From Candidatus Schekmanbacteria bacterium (GTDB taxonomy: Bacteria > Schekmanbacteria > GWA2-38-11 > J061): a stretch of DNA of 6,515 bases. Below the pieces are notes generated by a model, which was given only the letters and a program-made list of their open reading frames with translations, was not told the origin of the DNA and did not search any database. Shown in pieces: positions 1 through 5,858 of the stretch; the first letter of the stretch is position 1; each line of letters begins with the position of its first letter. A program made the position numbers and the translations under genes. The stretch is taken from assembly GCA_003695725.1 (NCBI GenBank), contig RFHX01000274.1, positions 1-6,515 of the forward strand. Direction: 5' to 3'.

Positions 1-2
1 CT

Positions 3-170
3 TATGCTGCAATAGAAGTCAAATCATTATTGAATTTTGCTAAAGCTGGAAAATCAGTTTTTAGTTTCAGGAAAAAATATAAAGTTGATAAAATCCTTGT
101 CCTTTCTGAAAACTTCTCTTGTTATGACAGAGTAAAGCAGATATGCTTTCTTCCTATCCCTTTTTTATAG
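3..170 (+). CDS. C-terminal end of a probable DUF4143-type AAA+ ATPase (partial)
   Basis: An open frame enters from the left edge and ends at TAG 168-170, giving 55 residues. Visible are an early A-I-E-V-K motif, a basic S-F-R-K-K-Y segment, a hydrophobic K-I-L-V-L strand and a closing I-P-F-L. This order (EVK strand, basic helix, hydrophobic strand, proline plus hydrophobics at the very end) matches the C-terminus of AAA+ ATPases carrying DUF4143, whose tail resembles a PD-(D/E)XK nuclease fold. The ATPase part lies outside the window, so the family call is inferred from a short tail. The gene converges on the DUF190 gene with 10 bases between the stop codons, and no clear terminator hairpin lies between them. 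Another protein with a restriction-nuclease-like tail is possible. Confidence 0.55.
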   Translation, partial: YAAIEVKSLLNFAKAGKSVFSFRKKYKVDKILVLSENFSCYDRVKQICFLPIPFL

Positions 171-180
171 CACTGTGAAT

Positions 181-519
181 CTATTTATGTCTTGAGCGGT
201 ATTTGATTACCTTTACCTTTTCCTTTGTGATCAATCCTTCCTGCACCACTTCATCTAAGAAGGGTTGGATTTCAGCTATTTTCTCCTCATGGTCGACAAT
301 TTCGATTACTATTGGCAAGTCTTCAGAGAGCCGCAGTACCTTTGCAGCATGGATCCTCGAATGAGCGCCAAATCCCATTATTCCTTTGAGCACTGTTACT
401 CCTGCCAATCCCAATTCCTTGGCTTTGAGAAGTATGGCTTCATAAAGAGGTTTCCCTTTATATGTGTCTGCTTCCCCAATAAAAATCCTCAATAAGACTC
501 CGTCTTCAGGAAGTTTCAT
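181..519 (-). CDS. DUF190 family protein (PII-like fold), partner of CrcB
   Basis: This is a 112-residue protein with the full DUF190 (COG1993) signature: L-R-I-F-I-G-E near residues 10-16, K-P-L-Y-E around 23-27, G-L-A-G-V-T-V-L-K-G-I-M-G-F-G at 37-51, S-E-D-L-P-I-V-I-E-I-V-D at 65-76, and a late G-L-I-T-K-E. The family adopts a small ferredoxin-like, PII-related fold and is often found beside crcB. Its biochemical role is not established; sensing or regulating the channel is inference from context. The start is secure: ATG 519-517 shares one base with the crcB TGA stop (TGATG) and is preceded by a perfect AGGAGGT. That arrangement implies co-transcription and translational coupling with crcB. 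No signal peptide or membrane segment is seen, so the protein should be cytoplasmic. Length is normal for the family. Confidence 0.9.
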   Translation of the reverse strand: MKLPEDGVLLRIFIGEADTYKGKPLYEAILLKAKELGLAGVTVLKGIMGFGAHSRIHAAKVLRLSEDLPIVIEIVDHEEKIAEIQPFLDEVVQEGLITKEKVKVIKYRSRHK

Positions 520-899
520 CAGTTACCTCCTATTGCTTTTGCAATGAAAAAGCCAAGAAAAACCAATATTATGGCTGCGGCATTGCTTAAGAATATATTG
601 ATTAGTGCTAACCACTTTTCATTGTCCCTTATAAGGTTGACGCTTTCAAGAGCAAAAGTGGAAAATGTAGTGAAGCTTCCAAGAAATCCAATAAAAATGA
701 ATGTGCGCGTATTGGGAGAAATATTGAATATTTCTGAGAATCCCCAAAGAAGCCCTATTAAAAAAGAGCCTGCAAGATTGACAACCATCGTGCCAGCAGG
801 AAAAAGCCCCGGATAAATTCTCGAGATGAAGCCTGCAAGAGAATATCTTGCCACAGCGCCTGCGCCTCCGCCAAGAACAAGCATTATAACTTTAATCAT
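519..899 (-). CDS. crcB: Fluoride ion channel/exporter CrcB (FluC)
   Basis: This 126-residue, four-helix membrane protein belongs to the CrcB/Fluc family, which exports fluoride across the inner membrane as an antiparallel dimer. Diagnostic motifs are G-G-G-A-G-A-V-A-R-Y at residues 10-19, N-L-A-G-S-F-L-I-G at 41-49 with the pore asparagine N41, and G-F-L-G-S-F-T-T-F-S-T-F at 71-82, which carries the two phenylalanines (F79, F82) of the fluoride-conducting Phe box. Length is that of a single-domain homodimeric channel. The ATG at 899-897 puts the GGG motif at the usual distance from the N-terminus, but no Shine-Dalgarno site precedes it. A TATAAT box lies 13 bases upstream, so the message may be nearly leaderless. 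No fluoride riboswitch is recognisable upstream. The DUF190 gene overlaps its stop. Confidence 0.95.
   Translation of the reverse strand: MIKVIMLVLGGGAGAVARYSLAGFISRIYPGLFPAGTMVVNLAGSFLIGLLWGFSEIFNISPNTRTFIFIGFLGSFTTFSTFALESVNLIRDNEKWLALINIFLSNAAAIILVFLGFFIAKAIGGN
525..531 (-). promoter_or_regulatory. Ribosome binding site for the DUF190 gene
   Basis: AGGAGGT on the minus strand lies inside the last codons of crcB, 5 bases ahead of the DUF190 ATG. It is a perfect anti-SD match and settles that start. Confidence 0.8.
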
Positions 900-911
900 T
901 TTGAAAACACT

Positions 912-917
912 ATTATA
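912..917 (-). promoter_or_regulatory. Possible -10 box of crcB
   Basis: A perfect TATAAT on the minus strand lies 13 bases before the crcB ATG. The best -35-like hexamer upstream (TTGAAT, 931-936) is only 13 bases away, which is too close for normal sigma70 spacing, and there is no extended TG. If used, the transcript would start about 6 bases before the ATG. Read-through from the tRNA-Ser unit is the alternative. Confidence 0.35.
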
Positions 918-971
918 TAAATGTAAATCTATTCAACGAAGTGATAACATAAAGGAGTGAATAATGAAATT

Positions 972-978
972 AAAAAAA
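972..978 (-). terminator. T7 run directly after tRNA-Ser
   Basis: Seven T residues on the minus strand begin at the base after discriminator G73. No separate hairpin is present, so the GC-rich tRNA acceptor stem itself would have to act as the terminator stem, or the T run may be a 3' processing trailer. The tRNA-Gly gene in this window has the same layout. Confidence 0.4.
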
Positions 979-1063
979 CGGAGGAGGTAGGATTCGAACC
1001 CACGGTACCTTGCGGTACAGCGGTTTTCAAGACCGCCGCCTTCGACCACTCGGCCACTCCTCC
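979..1063 (-). tRNA. tRNA-Ser(UGA)
   Basis: This 85-base class II tRNA sits on the minus strand. The acceptor stem GGAGGAG (1063-1057) pairs perfectly with CTCCTCC (986-980), followed by discriminator G73, typical of tRNA-Ser. U8 is present. The anticodon arm is GCGGT-CTTGAAA-ACCGC with anticodon TGA at 1029-1027, reading UCN serine codons. A long variable arm (GTACC, GCAA loop, GGTAC) identifies the serine class. The T arm has the expected GGTTCGAATC. CCA is not encoded; the gene runs directly into seven T residues. It lies 87 bases downstream of serS on the same strand and has its own promoter-like sequence. Confidence 0.97.
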
Positions 1064-1081
1064 GTCATAATTTGAAGCTTA

Positions 1082-1110
1082 TATATAAATGCAAAAAAGA
1101 TTTTTTTCAA
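1082..1110 (-). promoter_or_regulatory. sigma70-type promoter of tRNA-Ser
   Basis: On the minus strand TTGAAA (1110-1105) is followed by a 17-base spacer and TATATA (1087-1082). The -10 ends 18 bases before the mature tRNA 5' end, leaving room for a short leader to be removed by RNase P. It starts 40 bases past the serS stop, so the tRNA need not depend on serS transcription. Confidence 0.6.
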
Positions 1111-1150
1111 TATTTTTGATGATCTTTTTCAATCTTTATTCTTCCAATTG

Positions 1151-2422
<1,272 letters not shown>

Positions 2423-2432
2423 TTAATATCAA

Positions 2433-2438
2433 CCCCTT
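2433..2438 (-). promoter_or_regulatory. Ribosome binding site of serS
   Basis: AAGGGG on the minus strand lies 10 bases before the serS ATG, slightly far but the only purine-rich site. It supports the ATG at 2422-2420. Confidence 0.5.
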
Positions 2439-2483
2439 TAAATCTTTTATTAATAGAAATCTAATCAAAAAAACTTAAAAGAT

Positions 2484-2511
2484 ATTATCTTGATTACAGA
2501 TGTTAAGTCAA
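2484..2511 (-). promoter_or_regulatory. Candidate serS promoter
   Basis: On the minus strand TTGACT (2511-2506) is followed after 16 bases by GATAAT (2489-2484); each differs from consensus at one position. The implied leader is about 55 bases, too short for a T-box. It lies back to back with the plus-strand operon promoter. Confidence 0.5.
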
Positions 2512-2542
2512 ACATTCATAGAAAAAAGACTTCCTTTATGGT

Positions 2543-2571
2543 TTGAAAAAAAATTGATCAAAGTATATAAG
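2543..2571 (+). promoter_or_regulatory. Candidate promoter of the lyase-dxr-PP-loop operon
   Basis: TTGAAA (2543-2548), a 17-base spacer and TATAAG (2566-2571); TATATA two bases earlier is an alternative -10 with 15-base spacing. The spacer contains an A-tract and the 8-base palindrome TTGATCAA (2554-2561). Transcription would start roughly 40 bases before the preferred GTG start. Confidence 0.5.
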
Positions 2572-2603
2572 AAGCAGGATTAAAGTTCAAAATTAATACT
2601 TAT

Positions 2604-2610
2604 GGAGGAG
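2604..2610 (+). promoter_or_regulatory. Ribosome binding site deciding the CoA lyase start
   Basis: GGAGGAG lies 6 bases before GTG 2617-2619. It overlaps the upstream in-frame ATG at 2602, which has no ribosome binding site of its own (only A/T-rich sequence precedes it). This favours the GTG as the true start. Confidence 0.7.
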
Positions 2611-2616
2611 ATAGAA

Positions 2617-3492
2617 GTGGAAAGATTAAGAAGAACAATGCTTTATGTTCCCGGTTCAAGTGAAAAAATGATCAATAAATCAACAACGCTTGAAGTAGAT
2701 TCGCTAATAATAGACCTTGAAGACGCTGTTGCAATTACAGAAAAGGAAAACGCAAGGTCCTTAGTGGCAGAGATGCTTTTGAAAGTTGACTTTGGAGAGA
2801 AGGAAAAGAATGTAAGAATTAATTCCCTCGAAACACCATTTGGAGAAGAGGATATTAGAACAATTGTCCCTTCAAAACCGGATGGTATAATTATCCCAAA
2901 GGTAAATTGCGCTGAAGATGTAAGAAAGGTTGAAAGAATTGTGGAGGAGGTTGAAAAATCAACAACAGTTGAGGTAGGAAGTATAAATTTAATGGCTATG
3001 ATTGAAACCCCTCAGGGGATAGCTAATATTGATGAAATCGCTTCTTCTTCAAAAAGGATGAAAGCATTGTTATTTGGAGCGGCAGATTATACCAAAGAGA
3101 CAAGAGGAAGGATTACTCAGGAGCGTCTTGAAGCAATTTATCCTTTAAATAGAATATTGATTGCGGCGCGCTGTGCGGGGATTGACGCTATAGATTCTCC
3201 TTACTTTAATGTTAGGGATGAAGAGGGGCTTGTGAAGCATACACAGTTTGTGGTTAATATGGGCTATGATGGCAAATCAGTAATTCATCCCGGCCAGATT
3301 GCTCCTGTGAATAAGCTTTTCAGCCCCACAGAGGAGGAAATTGCTTTTGCCAAAAAGATTATCGACGCCTATGAAAAAGCAAAAGCCGAAGGCAAGGGCG
3401 CTATTGAAGTAGATGGGGAACTCGTTGAACAGCTTCATGTGGATAACGCAAAACGTGTTCTCTTGAAGGCAGAGAAAGCGGGTCTTCTTTGA
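2617..3492 (+). CDS. CoA ester lyase, HpcH/HpaI aldolase/CitE family (citrate lyase beta or malyl-CoA lyase-like)
   Basis: With the GTG start this is a 291-residue TIM-barrel enzyme of the CitE/malyl-CoA lyase family, which makes or breaks a C-C bond in CoA esters such as (S)-malyl-CoA or citryl groups using Mg2+. Motifs in order: R-R-T-M-L-Y-V-P-G-S at 5-14, L-E-D-A-V at 34-38, V-R-I-N at 66-69, D-G-I-I-I-P-K-V at 89-96, M-I-E-T-P-Q-G at 128-134 (metal ligand E129), G-A-A-D-Y at 154-158 (metal ligand D157), D-S-P-Y at 193-196, and H-P-G-Q-I at 224-228. No citrate lyase alpha or gamma subunit genes are adjacent, so a stand-alone malyl-CoA or related lyase/thioesterase is more likely than a citrate lyase subunit. 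Exact substrate is not determinable here. The gene heads an operon with dxr, 33 bases downstream. An ATG five codons upstream (2602) is the alternative start. Confidence 0.9.
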   Translation: MERLRRTMLYVPGSSEKMINKSTTLEVDSLIIDLEDAVAITEKENARSLVAEMLLKVDFGEKEKNVRINSLETPFGEEDIRTIVPSKPDGIIIPKVNCAEDVRKVERIVEEVEKSTTVEVGSINLMAMIETPQGIANIDEIASSSKRMKALLFGAADYTKETRGRITQERLEAIYPLNRILIAARCAGIDAIDSPYFNVRDEEGLVKHTQFVVNMGYDGKSVIHPGQIAPVNKLFSPTEEEIAFAKKIIDAYEKAKAEGKGAIEVDGELVEQLHVDNAKRVLLKAEKAGLL

Positions 3493-3525
3493 TATTTAGT
3501 CTAAAATCGTTTTAATAGTGATGAG

Positions 3526-4695
3526 ATGAAGAAGAAAAAGATATCGATTCTGGGTTCTACCGGATCAATAGGACAAAACTGTCTCGATGTAATATCAAAG
3601 TTTCCCGAAAGGTTTGAAATCATAGGGCTTGCTTCTAATACCAATACTGAACTATTGAAAAAGCAAATTGAAGCATTCAATCCTAAGGAGGTTGCTCTCT
3701 TTAATGAAAATGCCTCAAAGAAAATGTCTGCAGAAATAGATTCGTCAATTAAAGTTTATAGTGGCATCGAGGGATTGAATCGAATAGCCACAAATGAGGA
3801 GGTTGACCTTGTAGTTTCTTCAATGATTGGAGCGGCAGGGTTGATTCCGACCTTTGAGGCAATAAAAAGCGGGAAAAATATCGCATTAGCAAATAAGGAA
3901 TCCTTGGTCGTTGGGGGTAAAATCATAACTGAGGAAGCCGTAAAAAAAGGGATACGCATTCTTCCTATAGATAGTGAGCACAGCGCTATCTTCCAATCTT
4001 TGGAAGGACATCGGAGAGAAGATATTAGACGAATTATTATTACTGCTTCAGGTGGACCATTTCTCAATTACACCGAGGAAGAGATGCAGACCATAAAACC
4101 TGAAGATGCCTTGAAGCATCCCAATTGGAAAATGGGGAAGAAGATTACAGTTGATTCTGCAACTATGATGAATAAAGGACTTGAAGCGATTGAGGCGAAA
4201 TGGTTATTTGACATTGAAATAGAGAAAATCTCAGTTGTAGTTCATCCTGAAAGTATTATTCATTCTATGGTTGAATATATTGACGGCAGCGTTGTGGGTC
4301 AGCTTGGAATACCTGATATGAGAATCCCTATATCGCTGGCTCTTGCCTATCCTGAGCGTTTGCCAAATGAATACCCTTCGCTCAATCTACCAGCGAAGGG
4401 AGAGCTTACATTTTATGAACCTGATTTGAAGAAATTTCCTTGTTTGGCGCTTGCCCTTGAAGCTGGAAAGATTGCAGGCACAATGCCGGCAGTGTTGAAT
4501 GCGGCAAATGAAGTTGCTGTTCATTCTTTTCTTGAAGAAAAATTGTCATTTAATAATATACCTGTTGTCATAGAAAATACTATGAATAAGCATAAGAGCA
4601 GAGAGGTGGCATCTATTGGAGATGTGTTGGATGCAGATAGATGGGCGAGAGAAGAATCAAAGAGAATAATTGAAGAGCTTGAGAAAGGGCTGTGA
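3526..4695 (+). CDS. dxr: 1-deoxy-D-xylulose 5-phosphate reductoisomerase
   Basis: This 389-residue enzyme catalyses the NADPH-dependent rearrangement and reduction of DXP to MEP, the committed step of the MEP isoprenoid pathway, in the cytoplasm. The NADPH-binding loop G-S-T-G-S-I-G is at residues 10-16 and A-N-K-E-S at 122-126. Metal ligands are D149 and E151 in D-S-E-H-S-A-I-F-Q, and E220 in M-N-K-G-L-E. A-S-G-G-P-F at 174-179 and H-P-N-W-K-M-G at 198-204 form the substrate pocket and flexible loop. P-A-V-L-N-A-A-N-E-V at 321-330 marks the C-terminal helical domain. All catalytic residues are present, so the fosmidomycin target site looks intact. The ATG at 3526 has only a weak purine-rich site (GATGAG). 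The usual dxr neighbours (uppS, cdsA, rseP) are absent; the flanking genes are a CoA lyase and a PP-loop ATPase. Confidence 0.98.
   Translation: MKKKKISILGSTGSIGQNCLDVISKFPERFEIIGLASNTNTELLKKQIEAFNPKEVALFNENASKKMSAEIDSSIKVYSGIEGLNRIATNEEVDLVVSSMIGAAGLIPTFEAIKSGKNIALANKESLVVGGKIITEEAVKKGIRILPIDSEHSAIFQSLEGHRREDIRRIIITASGGPFLNYTEEEMQTIKPEDALKHPNWKMGKKITVDSATMMNKGLEAIEAKWLFDIEIEKISVVVHPESIIHSMVEYIDGSVVGQLGIPDMRIPISLALAYPERLPNEYPSLNLPAKGELTFYEPDLKKFPCLALALEAGKIAGTMPAVLNAANEVAVHSFLEEKLSFNNIPVVIENTMNKHKSREVASIGDVLDADRWAREESKRIIEELEKGL
4682..4688 (+). promoter_or_regulatory. Ribosome binding site for the PP-loop gene
   Basis: AGAAAGG inside the last codons of dxr lies 8 bases before ATG 4697. The other possible start, TTG 4670, has no comparable site, so this supports the shorter protein. 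Confidence 0.45.
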
Positions 4696-4696
4696 T

Positions 4697-5713
4697 ATGA
4701 AATCTGAAAAGATAAAAGCTCTTGCGTTGCTCTCAGGAGGCCTTGACAGCACATTAGCAGTGAAAGTTGTCCAAGAGCAGGGGATTGAAGTGTATGCAAT
4801 CAATTTCATATCTCCTTTTTGCCGCTGTACATCAAAAAAAAGGGGATGTATCAGTGAAGCGAAAAGAGTGTGTGATGAATTTGGAGTTAAATTGAAAACC
4901 GTATATGTAGGGAAGGAATATATTGAAGTAATTAGAAATCCTAAATTCGGTTACGGCAAGAATATGAACCCCTGTATTGATTGCAGGATTTTTATGCACA
5001 AGATTGCAGGTGAATATATGAAAGAGATAGGAGCTAAGTTCATCATAACGGGTGAAGTCCTTGGACAGCGGCCAATGTCTCAGCGAAGGGATACTATCAA
5101 CATAATAGACAGAGAAAGTGGATTGAAAGGATTGGTTTTGAGACCCTTGAGCGCAAGATATTTTCCTGAAACGATTGCCGAAAAAGAAGGATGGATCGAC
5201 AGGGACAAGCTTCCGGCAATCACTGGACGGTCAAGAAAGAAACAGATGGCGCTGGCGGAAGAATATGGAATTAACGATTATCCTTGCCCTGCAGGTGGCT
5301 GCCTTTTGACTGATGCTTCATTTGCAAGACGCTTGAAAGACCTTTTTGATAATCAAAGGGAAGTGTCTATGGGAGATATAAATCTATTGAAAGTAGGCCG
5401 CCATCTTCGTATTGATAAAGAAACAAAACTGGTTATTGGAAGAAATGAGGCTGAAAATAATGGATTAAAGAATATGCTAAAAGACGAAGATATCTGCTTT
5501 GAGCCTGTCAATGTACAAGGTCCTTCGGCTATATTGCGAACAAATTCCTCTCAAAAGAATATCGAACTCGCCGCGCGATTGATTGCTTATTATTGCAAGG
5601 GAAACGGGGACGGAATAACTTTATCTGCGAAAAAGCACTCGGAGGATAAAGAAACATTCCTACAAACAAAACCTGCCGATTCGGAAGAGATAGATAAATA
5701 TATTTTAAGATAA
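4697..5713 (+). CDS. ThiI/MnmA-like PP-loop ATPase, probable tRNA sulfurtransferase, with NFACT-R-like C-terminal domain
   Basis: From ATG 4697 this is 338 residues. The ATP-pyrophosphatase loop S-G-G-L-D-S is at 13-18, adenylating a substrate as in ThiI (s4U8 of tRNA) and MnmA (s2U34). Further motifs are a cysteine cluster at C42, C44, C51 and C59, N-P-C-I-D-C-R at 91-97 (CxxC 93-96), G-E-V-L-G-Q-R-P at 119-126, L-R-P-L-S-A at 148-153, and C-P-A-G-G-C at 197-202. After about 229 comes an L-K-V-G-R-H-L ... V-I-G-R-N-E-A-E-N ... G-P-S-A segment resembling the NFACT-R-like domain known on short bacterial and archaeal ThiI-like proteins. The N-terminal THUMP and C-terminal rhodanese domains of classical ThiI are absent. 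The last 35 residues are polar and probably disordered. One base separates it from dxr (TGATATG), implying coupling. Sulfur transfer to tRNA is inferred from family; the modified position is unknown. A TTG start at 4670 is less likely. Confidence 0.82.
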   Translation: MKSEKIKALALLSGGLDSTLAVKVVQEQGIEVYAINFISPFCRCTSKKRGCISEAKRVCDEFGVKLKTVYVGKEYIEVIRNPKFGYGKNMNPCIDCRIFMHKIAGEYMKEIGAKFIITGEVLGQRPMSQRRDTINIIDRESGLKGLVLRPLSARYFPETIAEKEGWIDRDKLPAITGRSRKKQMALAEEYGINDYPCPAGGCLLTDASFARRLKDLFDNQREVSMGDINLLKVGRHLRIDKETKLVIGRNEAENNGLKNMLKDEDICFEPVNVQGPSAILRTNSSQKNIELAARLIAYYCKGNGDGITLSAKKHSEDKETFLQTKPADSEEIDKYILR

Positions 5714-5718
5714 AAAAA
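5712..5718 (-). terminator. T7 run at the tRNA-Gly 3' end
   Basis: Seven T residues on the minus strand; the first is discriminator U73 itself and the run reaches into the stop codon of the convergent PP-loop gene. As with tRNA-Ser, no separate hairpin is present, so the tRNA acceptor stem would have to serve as terminator stem. Confidence 0.4.
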
Positions 5719-5789
5719 GCGGGCGATGGGAGTCGAACCCACGACGTCAAGCTTGGGAAGCTTGCATTCTACCGCTGAATTACGCCCGC
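5718..5789 (-). tRNA. tRNA-Gly(CCC)
   Basis: This 72-base tRNA sits on the minus strand. The acceptor GCGGGCG (5789-5783) pairs perfectly with CGCCCGC (5725-5719), followed by U73, the usual glycine discriminator. U8 is present; the D stem is ATTC/GAAT. The anticodon arm is CAAGC-TTCCCAA-GCTTG with anticodon CCC at 5757-5755, reading GGG. The T arm contains GGGTTCGACTCCC. CCA is not encoded. It converges on the PP-loop gene with 4 bases between the tRNA end and the stop codon. Its own near-consensus promoter indicates independent transcription. Confidence 0.97.
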
Positions 5790-5803
5790 ATCAACTTAAT
5801 ATT

Positions 5804-5832
5804 TATATAGCGTGATTGTTTTTCCTTGTCAA
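5804..5832 (-). promoter_or_regulatory. Strong sigma70-type promoter of tRNA-Gly
   Basis: On the minus strand a perfect TTGACA (5832-5827), a 17-base spacer and TATATA (5809-5804). The -10 ends 14 bases before the mature tRNA. This is the best promoter in the window, as expected for a stable RNA gene, and it starts 27 bases past the RND pump stop. Confidence 0.75.
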
Positions 5833-5858
5833 TCAAAAGGAGTTGAAAATGAATGATG

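Noticed and set aside
964-990. Plus-strand eight-codon frame with AAAGGAG seven to thirteen bases upstream of its ATG, running into the tRNA-Ser complement.
   Set aside because: Too short and basic, antisense to the tRNA 3' end, and the sequence is explained by the tRNA and its T run.
2423-2601. A T-box leader for serS.
   Set aside because: No AGGGTGGNACCGCG-type motif is present on the minus strand, and the predicted leader is only about 55 bases.
4670-4696. Extended TTG start for the PP-loop gene, overlapping the end of dxr.
   Set aside because: It has a rare start codon and no ribosome binding site, and it places the PP-loop farther from the N-terminus than usual in the family; ATG 4697 fits better.
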